Part shown: piece by piece, positions 25,024-33,648 of the stretch
Layout: every line of letters begins with the position of its first letter
Position numbering within the stretch: the stretch's first letter is position 1
From: DATFVB01 sp963714035
GTDB taxonomy: Bacteria > Acidobacteriota > Thermoanaerobaculia > UBA5066 > DATFVB01
Reading direction: 5' to 3'
Assembly (NCBI GenBank): GCA_963714035.1
Contig: OY970224.1
Span: 1,178,001-1,242,000, forward strand
DNA: 64,000 nt
Notes under the pieces: generated by a model
Databases searched by the model: none
What the model was told of the DNA's origin: nothing
The model's input: the letters and a program-made list of their open reading frames with translations, nothing else
Position numbers and translations under genes: made by a program

Positions 25024-25958
25024 GCGCGAACGCCGCCGTCGGATCGACGCGGGTCACCGTCGGAGAGCCGTTCCGCGTGACGCTCGCGTTCGACGCGCCC
25101 CCGCGCTCGACGCTTTCGCTCGAGAACCCTCCGTCGACCGCCGAGCTTTCGCGGGTCGGCGTCTCTCCGTGGGCGTTCCGGCGCGAAGGCGCGGCCGGAT
25201 GGCGGCTCCAGCGAACGGAAACGTGGACCTCGTTCGTTCCGGGATCCTCCCGCTCGCTCCGCTGGAAATACGCGATCCGCGCTCCCGGCGCTCCGGAGGC
25301 CGAAGGCTCCGTCGCGACCCGCCCGGTCACGGTCGCGTCGGTCCTGCCCCCCGGTCCGCCCGCCGGGGCATCGCCGCTCCGCGCTCCCGTGACGCGCCCC
25401 TACGTCGCGTGGCAGGTTCCGGCGGCGATCCTCCTCGCCGCCGCCGTCGGCGCCCTGTTCCTCTTCTTCTTCCGCCGGCGCCGCTCCGCGCCGAGCCGCG
25501 TTCGCGACGCCGACGAGATCTTCGACGGGGAGCTCGATCTCCTCGAGAGCTCGCTCGCCCGCTCGGCGCCGGAAGACACGTTCTACGACTGGCTCGCGGA
25601 GATCACGCGCTGGTATCTCGAGCAGAAGCTCGCGATTCCCGCGACGCGGCTCACGTCGGCAGAGATCGCCGCGGAGCTCCGCGCGGGAGACCCGGGCGGC
25701 GGCGGGATCGCGGCGGCCGACCCTTCGACGGCGGTGTTCTCCGTCTGCGACGGGATCCGCTTCGCCCGCCGGGAGCACCGGCGCGACCTCGCGCAGGAAG
25801 CGATCGGCGCCGCGCGCCGCGCCGCGGCCGCGATCCGCGCCGCGGAGAGTCTGGCCGCGATTCGCGCTGGCGAGGGCGTGGCGGCGAGCCGCGCCGGCCA
25901 GAGCCTGGCGGCGAGCCGCGCCGCCGGGCGTCCCGACTCGAAGCGGAGGAGCGCGTGA
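25020..25958 (+). CDS. Bat-operon membrane protein (DUF4381-like)
   Basis: A 312-residue protein with an N-terminal beta-rich domain (residues 1-120, GEPFRVTLAFDAPP resembling the Ig-like modules of BatD), one membrane span (about 127-150, AAILLAAAVGALFLFFF) and a cytosolic helical domain with TFYDWLAEITRWYLEQKLAIPATRLTSAEIAAEL. Position between DUF58 and BatA and the layout resemble DUF4381 proteins. The last 45 residues are a low-complexity tail of short imperfect repeats (AAxSLAASRAG-like) encoded by about 85 bases of tandem sequence (25838-25925). GTG start overlapping the DUF58 stop. Function unknown beyond the operon context. Confidence 0.75.
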   Translation: MSANAAVGSTRVTVGEPFRVTLAFDAPPRSTLSLENPPSTAELSRVGVSPWAFRREGAAGWRLQRTETWTSFVPGSSRSLRWKYAIRAPGAPEAEGSVATRPVTVASVLPPGPPAGASPLRAPVTRPYVAWQVPAAILLAAAVGALFLFFFRRRRSAPSRVRDADEIFDGELDLLESSLARSAPEDTFYDWLAEITRWYLEQKLAIPATRLTSAEIAAELRAGDPGGGGIAAADPSTAVFSVCDGIRFARREHRRDLAQEAIGAARRAAAAIRAAESLAAIRAGEGVAASRAGQSLAASRAAGRPDSKRRSA

Positions 25959-26956
25959 TCGCCTTCGCGCGCCCCGGCCTCCTCGCTCTCCTCGCGCTGC
26001 CCGTCGCGATCGCGATCCTCCGCCGCCGCTTTCGGGGGGCCGCCGTAATCGACGTCCCGGCGGTCACGGCCGCGCGCCCGACGGCCGCCTCCCGCCTGGC
26101 GGCGCTCCCGTCGATCCTCACGGCGCTCGGCCTCGCGAGCGGGATCGTGGCTCTCGCGGGACCGCGCCGCCCCGTTCGTCGCGCCGTCGCCGGAGCGCCG
26201 TCGACGGCGATCGCGGTCGCCCTCGACGTCTCCGGATCGATGGCGGCGGAGGACTTCCAGCCGAAGAACCGGCTCGACGTGGCGCGCGGCGTCGTCGCCG
26301 ACTTCGTGCGGGGGCGGCCGGACGATCCCATCGCGCTCCTCGCGTTCGCCGGGAACGCCCGGACGATCTGTCCCGCGACGGAGGACCACGACGCGCTTCT
26401 CGCGCTCCTCGCCCCGCTCGACGGCGCCCGCTTCGCCGACGGCACCGCGATCGGCAACGCGATCGCGACCGGAATCGCCCGGCTCAAGGAGCTTCCCGCG
26501 AAGAGCCGCGTGCTCGTGCTCGTCACGGACGGCGGAAACAACGCCGGACAGATCGACCCCGACACGGCGGCGGGGATGGCGGCGGCCTACGGAATCCGAA
26601 TCCACACGGTCGCCGTCGGAAAGGGCGGCCGGGTCCCGATTCCGGTCAGCGTGCGCGATCCCGTCAGCGGCAGGATCGAAAAGCGCCGCATCGAGGCGAA
26701 CGTCGAGATCGACGAGCCGCTGCTGCGCCGGATCGCGGCGGCGACGGGAGGCCGATCCTTCCGCGCGACCGACGGCCGGGCGTTGAAGGACATCTTCGGA
26801 GCGATCGACGAGCTCGAAAAGAGTCCGGCGCCCCGGCGGTGGGAGGTCTCGTGGAAGGACCTCTCGCAGCCGCCGACGCTCGCCGCGGCGGCCCTGCTGC
26901 TCGCCGCGATCGCGCTCGGATCGGGTCCGCTCCGGATCGAAACGGAGGCGGCGTGA
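25955..26956 (+). CDS. batA: VWA-domain membrane protein, BatA-like
   Basis: A 333-residue aerotolerance-type protein with two N-terminal membrane spans, a periplasmic VWA domain and a C-terminal span (residues 308-326). The metal-ion-dependent adhesion site is intact: DVSGSMAAEDF, the threonine in GARFADGTAIGNAI, and VLVTDGGNNAGQI. The conserved VGKGGRVPIPV segment follows. BatA proteins form periplasmic complexes with BatB-E and are linked to stress or oxygen tolerance in Bacteroides and Leptospira; the role here is inferred. GTG start overlapping the previous stop by four bases. Confidence 0.9.
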   Translation: MIAFARPGLLALLALPVAIAILRRRFRGAAVIDVPAVTAARPTAASRLAALPSILTALGLASGIVALAGPRRPVRRAVAGAPSTAIAVALDVSGSMAAEDFQPKNRLDVARGVVADFVRGRPDDPIALLAFAGNARTICPATEDHDALLALLAPLDGARFADGTAIGNAIATGIARLKELPAKSRVLVLVTDGGNNAGQIDPDTAAGMAAAYGIRIHTVAVGKGGRVPIPVSVRDPVSGRIEKRRIEANVEIDEPLLRRIAAATGGRSFRATDGRALKDIFGAIDELEKSPAPRRWEVSWKDLSQPPTLAAAALLLAAIALGSGPLRIETEAA

Positions 26957-27912
26957 TCTGGGCCGAGCCCCGCTGGCTCTGGGGGATGGCCGTCGCGCTC
27001 CTGGTCGCCGCCGCCGCCGAAGCGGCGCGCCGCCGCGCCCTCCGGAGCGTACGTTCGCTCGATCCCGGATATCCCGGGAGGCCTCGCTGGCGCGTTCTCC
27101 TTCCGGCAGCGGGAACCGCGCTCCTCGCCGCTTCCCTTGCGGGACCCCGTTGGGGATTCCGGGCGGTACCGTCCGCCTCGCCGCAAACCGACGTGGCGAT
27201 CCTCCTCGACACGTCGGGATCGATGCTCGCGCGCGACGCCGCGCCCGACCGGTTCGGCGCCGCGCGCCTCTTCGCGCGCGATCTGGCGCGGCGGCTCCCG
27301 GAGACGGTTCGCCTCGCCGTCGTGCGCGTCGAGGGGGACGGCGAAGTCGTCTGTCCCCTGACGCTCGACCGCGCCGCCGCGGAAAACGCTCTGGAAGAGC
27401 TGACGCCGCGCGGCGCCGAGGCGCCGGGATCGGACCTCGGACGCGGCGTGCGGACCGCGCTCGCGCTCCTGTCGGCGCGCCCCTCCCGCGTCCGCGCGAT
27501 CGTCCTCCTCTCCGACGGCGAGGACCTCGACGCCGGCCTGAAAGAGGCCGCGGCGGAGTGCCGCCGCCGCGGAGTCGCGCTCGACACGGTCGCCGTCGGA
27601 ACCGAGGCGGGCGCCGCGGTGCCGTCCCGGAGCGGCGGAGTCCTGACCGACGGAGGGTCTCCCGTCGTGTCCCGTGCGAGGCCGGACGAGCTCGCCGCGC
27701 TCGCGCGGGAAACGGACGGGCGATTCGCTCTCGCCGGCTCGCCGTCCGGCGCGGCGGCGCTCGCCTCGTCCTTCGCCGCCATCGGCGGCAGCGGACGGGG
27801 CGCCCCGGTCCGGGAACCGATCTCGCGAAGCGCGTGGCCGCTCGCGGGGGCGCTCGCCGCATGGGCCGGCTGGTGGTCGCCGCGGCGGGGTCGCCGGGAG
27901 CCGGAGTCTTGA
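26953..27912 (+). CDS. batB: VWA-domain membrane protein, BatB-like
   Basis: A second, divergent VWA membrane protein of 319 residues. The MIDAS is LLDTSGSMLARD with ASDLGRGVRT (position of the metal-binding Thr is less clear than in the BatA neighbour) and IVLLSDGEDLDAGLKE. It has two N-terminal spans and a final C-terminal span (SAWPLAGALAAWAGWW). Order and domain content match BatB, which pairs with BatA. Start GTG 26953 overlaps the batA stop. Confidence 0.88.
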   Translation: MIWAEPRWLWGMAVALLVAAAAEAARRRALRSVRSLDPGYPGRPRWRVLLPAAGTALLAASLAGPRWGFRAVPSASPQTDVAILLDTSGSMLARDAAPDRFGAARLFARDLARRLPETVRLAVVRVEGDGEVVCPLTLDRAAAENALEELTPRGAEAPGSDLGRGVRTALALLSARPSRVRAIVLLSDGEDLDAGLKEAAAECRRRGVALDTVAVGTEAGAAVPSRSGGVLTDGGSPVVSRARPDELAALARETDGRFALAGSPSGAAALASSFAAIGGSGRGAPVREPISRSAWPLAGALAAWAGWWSPRRGRREPES

Positions 27913-28532
27913 AGACCGCCGCCGCGGCCGCCGCGCTCGCATCGATCTTCTCGATCTTCTCTCCCGCGCGTCGGGACGCCCGGGACGGCGCCGCCGCCTA
28001 CCGCAAGGGCAAGTTCGACGAGTCCGCGCGGCGATTCGGAGCGGCCGCGCGGCGGGACCCGAAAGACCCGGCCTGGGCGCTCGATCTCGGAACCGCGCTC
28101 GGCGCGGCGGGAAAACGCGACGAGGCGCGCGCCCCTCTCGCCGGCGCGGCGCGGAGCGGCGACCGCGCCGTCGCCGCCGACGCTCTCTACCAGCAGGGAA
28201 CGCTCGACCTCGGCGGCGGCGACTACCGATCCGCGGTCGACCGCCTTCGCGAGAGCCTGCTGTTCGATCCGTCGCGGAAGGACGCGAAGCGCAATTACGA
28301 GCTCGCCTGGCGCAAGCTCCAGGAGCGTCGGCCTCCGCCCCCTCCGACGCCCTCGCCGTCTCCCGCCCCGGGAAAAACGCACGCCCCTTCGCTGCCCCCG
28401 CGAAACGACCCGGAATTCCAGCGGAAGGCCGGCATGACCCGCGAAGAGGCGGACGCGCTCCTCCGCAGCCTCGACGCCGAGCAGCGGCAGAAAGAAAAGA
28501 CGTCCCCCATCGTCGGCGGGAGAGACTGGTGA
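27909..28532 (+). CDS. batC: TPR protein, BatC-like
   Basis: A 207-residue periplasmic tetratricopeptide protein. After an N-terminal signal-like segment (KTAAAAAALASIFSIFS) come about three TPR units (DGAAAYRKGKFDESARRFGAAARRDPKDP, AWALDLGTALGAAGKRDEA, ADALYQQGTLDLGGGDYRSAVDRLRESLLFDPSRKDA), then a proline-rich linker and an acidic C-terminus (EEADALLRSLDAEQRQKEK) that is common in BatC/BatE proteins. The start is TTG 27909 overlapping the batB stop (TTGA); no ATG exists upstream in range, so coupling to batB translation is likely. Confidence 0.85.
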   Translation: MKTAAAAAALASIFSIFSPARRDARDGAAAYRKGKFDESARRFGAAARRDPKDPAWALDLGTALGAAGKRDEARAPLAGAARSGDRAVAADALYQQGTLDLGGGDYRSAVDRLRESLLFDPSRKDAKRNYELAWRKLQERRPPPPPTPSPSPAPGKTHAPSLPPRNDPEFQRKAGMTREEADALLRSLDAEQRQKEKTSPIVGGRDW

Positions 28533-30091
28533 GACGGGCCGCGCTCCTCGGCGCGTTCCTCGCCGCGGCGGCGATCCTGCCTCTCCGCTCGGAAGCGGCC
28601 GACCTCCCTGCCGCGACTGCCACGCTCTCTCCGTCGACTCTTTCCGCGGGGCAGGAAGCGATCCTCCAGATCGAGATCGCTGGCGGTTTCCACCTCTCGT
28701 CGGCTCCCGTTCTTCCCCTGACGAACCTCTCCGTCGTCGCGGGGCCCTCGCTCGAGAACCGGTTCGAGTGGATCAACGGGCGAAGCTCGTCGCGAACGGA
28801 GATCGCGTATCGGGTGCGAGCGGGGAAACCGGGCCGCGCCGCGGTGGGCGCGATCCGACTCGCCGATGCGTCGGGAAAAACGGTGACGACCGAGCCGATC
28901 ACCGCCGAGGTCGGAAATGGCCTCTCCGGCGAAGAGCCCGCCGCGCCCGAGACGGGCGGGGATCCCCTCCTCGTGAGCCGCCTCGATCCGCCGTCGCCGT
29001 ACGTCGGACAGCAGGCGGTCTGGACGCTCTATCTCGTGACACGCGGACAGGCCGAGCGCGGCGAGGTCGAGGCGCTCCCCGATTTCCGCGGCTTCTGGGC
29101 GGAGGACCTCGAACGGGAGGGAAACGTGCAGCCGCAGGTCTGGAACCTTCACGGCACGCTCTACCGCGCGTACCCGATGATCCGAAAGGCGCTGTTCGCG
29201 ACGCGGTCGGGGAAGCTCGCGATCGGGTCCGCCCGCGCCCGCGTGTCGGTGCGCGAGAGCGTTTTCGACGCCTTCGACTCGCCGTTCTCCGAAGGGTCGG
29301 CGGTCGAGAAGGAATCCACGCCGCTCGCCGTCTCGCCGCGTCCGTCGCCGTCGCCGGAGCTCCCGGTCGGCCGCTTCGCCCTGAAGCTCTCCGTGGATCG
29401 CCCGAGGGTTGCCGCCGGACAGGCGGTCGCGGTGACGGCGCAGCTCTCGGGCGACGGACGCCTGGCGGACGTCTCCGCGCCCCCGCTCGAGGTCCGCGGA
29501 GCGCGCGTCTCGGAGCCCGAGACCCGGCTCTCGATCCGCCGCTCGACTTCGCGGATCTCTTCGGCGAGAACCTGGGAATGGGTGGTGACGCCCGAACGCC
29601 CGGGCGCGCTCGAGATTTCGGCCGTCTCGATTCCGACGGTCGATCCCGCGAGCGCGCGGGTCGTTCCGGTTTCGTCGGGCGCGCTCCGGCTCCAGGTCGA
29701 CGTGCCGCCGCCGGCCGCCCCGGCAGCCGTCCCGGCGCCCGCGGCTCTCCCGGCCCGCGCGGCATTCCCGCCCGCGGCGGTTGCGGCGGCCGCGATCGCC
29801 GGAGCCGCGATTCTCCTGCTGGGCTTCTGGCTCGGCCGGGGGCGCTCGCCCGATCGCGCCCTCGCTTCCGCTCCCGCCGGCCCGGAAGGCCGCGAGGACC
29901 TCGATCGCGTCCTCGCGCGGCTCGAGGCGGAGGGACAACGGCGGGGGCGGGATGCCGCGGCGCGCGTCGCGGAGTGGCGCCGGCGGTGGGACGAAGTGCG
30001 GTTCGCTCCCCACTTCTCGTCCCGGGACGAGGCCTCGGCGTCGCTCGAGAAGGAAATCCGGCAAGCCGCCCGGGAGCTCCGGAAAAAGTAG
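28529..30091 (+). CDS. batD: BatD-like oxygen-tolerance protein
   Basis: A 520-residue protein with a signal peptide (residues 1-24), several Ig-like beta domains, one C-terminal membrane span (residues 417-435, VAAAAIAGAAILLLGFWLG) and a cytosolic tail. The ATLSPSTLSAGQEAILQIEI opening and the PYVGQQAVWTLYLVTR and RPRVAAGQAVAVTAQLSG repeats are typical of BatD. It closes the MoxR-Bat operon; its probable role is periplasmic scaffold for the VWA proteins. GTG start overlaps the batC stop. Confidence 0.88.
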   Translation: MRRAALLGAFLAAAAILPLRSEAADLPAATATLSPSTLSAGQEAILQIEIAGGFHLSSAPVLPLTNLSVVAGPSLENRFEWINGRSSSRTEIAYRVRAGKPGRAAVGAIRLADASGKTVTTEPITAEVGNGLSGEEPAAPETGGDPLLVSRLDPPSPYVGQQAVWTLYLVTRGQAERGEVEALPDFRGFWAEDLEREGNVQPQVWNLHGTLYRAYPMIRKALFATRSGKLAIGSARARVSVRESVFDAFDSPFSEGSAVEKESTPLAVSPRPSPSPELPVGRFALKLSVDRPRVAAGQAVAVTAQLSGDGRLADVSAPPLEVRGARVSEPETRLSIRRSTSRISSARTWEWVVTPERPGALEISAVSIPTVDPASARVVPVSSGALRLQVDVPPPAAPAAVPAPAALPARAAFPPAAVAAAAIAGAAILLLGFWLGRGRSPDRALASAPAGPEGREDLDRVLARLEAEGQRRGRDAAARVAEWRRRWDEVRFAPHFSSRDEASASLEKEIRQAARELRKK

Positions 30092-30138
30092 GCGCAGGGG
30101 GGTGCAGCGTGCGTTCGCGTGCTAACATTTTTGGCTCC

Positions 30139-31278
30139 ATGTCCTCGGTTTACACGCTCGAAAACAAACGCCTCGAAGACTTCCTCGAGCGGCACAAGGC
30201 GTACTACCCCTACTCCGGCGAGATCGAGATCGACCGCTTCCTCCGCGAGATCCTCCAGAAGGCGAACGAGTTCGTTCCGTCCGAGGCCGGCTCGATCCTG
30301 CTCGACGACCCCTCGACGAAGAACGTCGAAGACCGGTCGGAGAGCGACCTCGTCTTCATCGCCACCTTCGGCCGCCATGCGCCGGACGTCCTCGGGCAGC
30401 GCATGAGCGCCCGGATCGGAATCGTCGGGCACGTCTACGTGAGCGGCGTCGCCTACATGACGCCCGACGTCGTGGACGATCCGTACTTCTACCCGTCGAT
30501 CGACATGACGACGCAGGAGGAGACGCGATCCGTCCTCTGCGTCCCGATCAAGATCGAATCCGCGGTCTGCGGCGTCCTCGAGCTCATCAACCGCGAGGGC
30601 CCCGAAGGATTCGTCGGCAAGGATCGCCGGCTCCTCGAGATCTTCGCCGATTACGCCTCGATCTCGATCCAGAATCTCCTCGACGCGCGGCGGGCGCACG
30701 AGGTCGCCAAGCGAGACGGCCTGACGGGCCTGTACAACGACCGGTATCTCCACCTGCGCCTCTCGCAGGATCTCTCGCGGCTCGGGCGAGACGGAGGCGA
30801 CCTGTCGCTCATCTTCCTCGACCTCGACAACCTCAAGTCGGTCAACGATCACCACGGGCACCTCGCGGGGAGCCAGGTGCTGCGGGAGATCGGCTACATC
30901 CTCGCCAAGACGGTCACCGACGAGCGGGCGACGCTCACGCGCTACGGCGGCGACGAGTTCGTGCTGGTGCTTCCGGGAACGACACTCGCCGAGGGATTCC
31001 GGGTCGCCGAATCGGTCCGCGACGCGATCCGGAGCGCCGTCTATCTTTCGCGTCCCTACGGCTTCAACGAGGCGCCCCTTTCGCTCCGGAACCTCTCGGC
31101 TTCGCTCGGGATCGCGTCGGTGCGGGAGAACACGACTCCCGGCTCACCGATCGAGCAGCAGAAGAACGAGCTGCTGCGCGCCGCCGACGCGGCGATGTAC
31201 AGGGCCAAGCAGGCGGGGAAGAACCGCACGCAGGGGGCCGAGCGCGGGATACCGCATCCCACCGCCAAGGCCATCTAG
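30139..31278 (+). CDS. GAF-GGDEF protein (diguanylate cyclase)
   Basis: A 379-residue soluble signalling protein. Residues 30-190 form a GAF sensor (ILQKANEFVPSEAGSILLDD, SVLCVPIKIESAVCGVLELINR); residues 205-365 a GGDEF domain with DGLTGLYNDRYL, LIFLDLDNLKSVNDHHGH, and the catalytic loop RYGGDEFVLVL. No RxxD product-inhibition site is evident just before the loop. It should make cyclic di-GMP in response to an unknown signal. Another c-di-GMP-type protein (HD-GYP) is coded at 47358-49292. A possible extended -10 element (TGCTAACAT) lies 10 bases before the ATG, which lacks a Shine-Dalgarno. Confidence 0.92.
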   Translation: MSSVYTLENKRLEDFLERHKAYYPYSGEIEIDRFLREILQKANEFVPSEAGSILLDDPSTKNVEDRSESDLVFIATFGRHAPDVLGQRMSARIGIVGHVYVSGVAYMTPDVVDDPYFYPSIDMTTQEETRSVLCVPIKIESAVCGVLELINREGPEGFVGKDRRLLEIFADYASISIQNLLDARRAHEVAKRDGLTGLYNDRYLHLRLSQDLSRLGRDGGDLSLIFLDLDNLKSVNDHHGHLAGSQVLREIGYILAKTVTDERATLTRYGGDEFVLVLPGTTLAEGFRVAESVRDAIRSAVYLSRPYGFNEAPLSLRNLSASLGIASVRENTTPGSPIEQQKNELLRAADAAMYRAKQAGKNRTQGAERGIPHPTAKAI

Positions 31279-31289
31279 CGGGTAGCGGC

Positions 31290-31405
31290 GTGATGCATCG
31301 AGCGAGAACGGGCGCGTGCGCCACGGCACGCGGCTTCAACATACGCATCGGGTATGCCTCAGCCGCGGGCCGGACGCCCGCATCCCGTCTCGTTCGCGCC
31401 TGACG
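31290..31405 (+). repeat. Dispersed structured element, short form (copy E)
   Basis: Starts 11 bases after the GGDEF stop in the same orientation: GATGCATCGAGCGAGAACGG, closing with CCCGTCTCGTTCG. The inner hairpin has arms GCGGCT (31330-31335) and AGCCGC (31361-31366); the apical stem is CATAC/GTATG instead of the CGTAC/GTACG of other copies, a matched double change. Confidence 0.85.
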
Positions 31406-31630
31406 CCGCCTCAACACCGGATGAGTTCAGCCTCGAAAATGTTGCCGCACCGCCGAGGAATGACCTGGCTGCTTCCTGCGGCAGCGATCGTCGGCGCACT
31501 TCACGGCGGCCCAGCAGCGCTTCCTGCCGCGCGGTCAGACTGGTTCAGTCAATCCCAGAATCCCGCAAGAGTGGCGTTTTCACGAGTCGTCACTCCCGGA
31601 GCAGGCGCCCGGCTTCGTCAAGTTTTCGTG
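31406..31630 (+). other. Non-coding remainder before the transaminase gene
   Basis: I see no supported gene here: the small open frames have no family features and no ribosome-binding site, and base composition is lower in GC than the genes around. It most likely holds the control region of the downstream transaminase gene. Confidence 0.4.
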
Positions 31631-31636
31631 TATTAT
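31630..31636 (+). promoter_or_regulatory. Possible -10 box of the lysine transaminase gene
   Basis: TATTAT preceded by TG (GTGTATTATAG) in an AT-rich patch 75 bases before the start codon. No good -35 is visible at the right distance, so an extended -10 promoter is the best reading. The gene itself has a strong Shine-Dalgarno (GAAGGAG, 5 bases before ATG 31710). Confidence 0.35.
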
Positions 31637-31709
31637 AGCGGCTCGTCGCATTCTTGAGCGAATTGCGAGGCGCGTGGTAGCCTTCGCCGGTCACAGCGAA
31701 GGAGTCGGC

Positions 31710-33053
31710 ATGTCTTCCATGGTCAGAAACGTGGTCGAGGCGCGGGAAGTGCTCGACAGCCTTTCCCGGCACATCCTCGTCGACGGCTACCACGTCGTCA
31801 TGGACCTCCAGAGGAGCCGCGGCTCGTACCTGTACGACGCCCGAAGCGACCGGTACATCCTCGACTTCTTCACGAACTTCGCGACCTGCCCGATCGGTTA
31901 TAACCACCCGAGGCTCAGGACGATCGACTTCCGCGAGCGGCTCGCCGACGTCGCGACCAACAAGCCCGCCAACAGCGACATCTACACGCAGGTCTACGCC
32001 GAGTTCGTCGAGACGTTCTCCCGGATCGCCATCCCGCCGTCGCACTCGAGCCACCTCTTCTTCGTCGAGGGCGGCGCGGTCGCGGTCGAGAACGCCTTGA
32101 AGACCGCTTTCGACTGGAAGGTCCGCAAGAACCTCGCCCGCGGGCTCCGCGAGGAGAAGGGCCACCAGATCATCCATCTGAAGAACGCGTTCCACGGCCG
32201 CACGGGCTACACCCTCTCGCTCACGAACACCGCCGACCCGCGCAAGACCCAGTACTTCCCGAAGTTCGACTGGCCGCGCATCACCTGTCCGAAGCTCTCC
32301 TTCCCCGTCACGGACGCCGTCGTCGCCGAGGTCGAGCAGCTCGAGGAGCAGGCGGTCGCGGAGATCCGGCAGGCCGTCTCGGAGCGGCGCGACGACGTCG
32401 CCGCGCTCATCATCGAGCCGATCCAGGGGGAAGGCGGCGACAACCATTTCCGCCCCGAGTTCTTCCGGAAGCTCCGCGCTCTCGCCGACGAGCACGAGTT
32501 CCTCCTGATCTGCGACGAGGTGCAGACGGGCGTCGGCACGACCGGCGCGATGTGGGGATGGCAGAACACGGGAATCGTTCCCGACATCTTCGTTTTCGGC
32601 AAGAAGACGCAGGTCTGCGGGATCGCGGCGAGCTCCCGGATCGACGACGTGGACTCGGTCTTCAAGATCTCCTCGCGGATCAACTCGACCTGGGGCGGCA
32701 ACCTCGCCGACATGTTCCGCGCGACCCGCTACTTCGAGATCATCGCCGCCGAGAACCTCGTCGAGAACGCGCGCGTCGTCGGCGAACACCTCCTCGTCAA
32801 GCTCCAGGCGCTCGCCGAGGAGATGCCCGATCGGGTGTCGAACGTCCGGGGCAAAGGCCTTTTCCTGGCGCTCGACCTCCCGGGCACGGAGCTCCGCGGA
32901 AAGGCGCTCGAGGCCTGCCTCGCCGAAGGTCTGATGGCGCTCGCATCCGGTTCCCGGGCGATCCGGATGCGCCCGGCGCTCAATCTCACCGCCGCGGAAG
33001 CCGACGAGGGCGTCGAGAAGCTCCGCCGCGCTCTCCGAAGTCTCGCTGCCTGA
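31710..33053 (+). CDS. lat: L-lysine 6-transaminase
   Basis: A 447-residue class-III PLP aminotransferase. It transfers the epsilon-amino group of lysine to 2-oxoglutarate, giving a semialdehyde that cyclises to piperideine-6-carboxylate. The family-specific N-terminus (LSRHILVDGYHVVMDLQRSRGSYL, YDARSDRYILDFFTNFATCPIGYNHP) and the core LLICDEVQTGVGTTGAMWGWQ, with Schiff-base lysine in DIFVFGKKTQVCG, fit lysine 6-transaminases rather than ornithine or GABA enzymes. No adjacent aldehyde dehydrogenase is seen, so lysine catabolism would be completed elsewhere. ATG 31710 has an ideal ribosome-binding site. Confidence 0.9.
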   Translation: MSSMVRNVVEAREVLDSLSRHILVDGYHVVMDLQRSRGSYLYDARSDRYILDFFTNFATCPIGYNHPRLRTIDFRERLADVATNKPANSDIYTQVYAEFVETFSRIAIPPSHSSHLFFVEGGAVAVENALKTAFDWKVRKNLARGLREEKGHQIIHLKNAFHGRTGYTLSLTNTADPRKTQYFPKFDWPRITCPKLSFPVTDAVVAEVEQLEEQAVAEIRQAVSERRDDVAALIIEPIQGEGGDNHFRPEFFRKLRALADEHEFLLICDEVQTGVGTTGAMWGWQNTGIVPDIFVFGKKTQVCGIAASSRIDDVDSVFKISSRINSTWGGNLADMFRATRYFEIIAAENLVENARVVGEHLLVKLQALAEEMPDRVSNVRGKGLFLALDLPGTELRGKALEACLAEGLMALASGSRAIRMRPALNLTAAEADEGVEKLRRALRSLAA

Positions 33054-33648
33054 CGCGCGGCTCCTCCTCGCCTCCGCGTCGCCGCGGCGCGCGGAGATCC
33101 TGACCGCGCTCGGCGTCCCGTTCCGCGTCGCGCCATCGGGGATCGCCGAAGACTTTCTTCCCGGCGAGAGCGCCGTTGCCGCGGCCCGGCGGCTCGCCCG
33201 CGGGAAGGCGCGCGAGGCGGCCGCCTCCGCGAATCTTCCGGTGCTCGCCGCCGACACTCTCGTGTTCCTGGGGGAAACGGTCTTCGGCAAGCCTGCGGAC
33301 GCCGCCGACGCGCGCCGCATGCTGACGGCCCTCTCCGGACGGACCCATTCCGTCGTGACCGCCGTGGTACTCCTCGTGGAGGGGCGAATGGCCGAGCGCA
33401 CGGCGATTTCGAGGGTCCGGTTCGCCGCGATGACGGACGCGGAGATCGCGTGGTACGCGGCGACGAGCGAGCCGTCGGACAAGGCGGGCGCGTACGCGAT
33501 CCAGGGCGCCGGCGCCCGCTTCGTCGAAGCCATCGAGGGATCTCCGAGCAACGTGATCGGGCTGCCCGCGCGCGAGGTCTACGAGCTGCTGATGGAGGCG
33601 GGGCTCGGGGACCTCGCGCTGCCGCCCTCCCCGGAGGAGGCGCGATGA
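33046..33648 (+). CDS. maf: Maf-family nucleotide pyrophosphatase
   Basis: A Maf-like nucleoside triphosphate pyrophosphatase of about 200 residues, thought to remove modified or non-canonical nucleotides. Motifs: LLLASASPRRAEIL at the N-terminus, VLAADTLVFLGETVFGKP with the catalytic aspartate, SGRTHSVVTAVVL, and YAIQGAGARFVEAIEGSPSNVIGLP. All catalytic regions are present. No ATG, GTG or TTG lies just before the conserved LLLASASPRR; the best candidate is CTG 33046, which overlaps the stop of lat. A start at the internal ATG 33319 or 33388 would lose the active site. Confidence 0.88.
   Translation: MPDARLLLASASPRRAEILTALGVPFRVAPSGIAEDFLPGESAVAAARRLARGKAREAAASANLPVLAADTLVFLGETVFGKPADAADARRMLTALSGRTHSVVTAVVLLVEGRMAERTAISRVRFAAMTDAEIAWYAATSEPSDKAGAYAIQGAGARFVEAIEGSPSNVIGLPAREVYELLMEAGLGDLALPPSPEEAR

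Noticed and set aside
30064..31278. Reading the GGDEF protein as part of the Bat operon
   Set aside because: There is a 47-base gap with its own -10-like sequence and no overlap, unlike the coupled genes before it.
31316..31657. Small open frames between the GGDEF and transaminase genes
   Set aside because: They start inside element copy E, lack a ribosome-binding site and resemble nothing.
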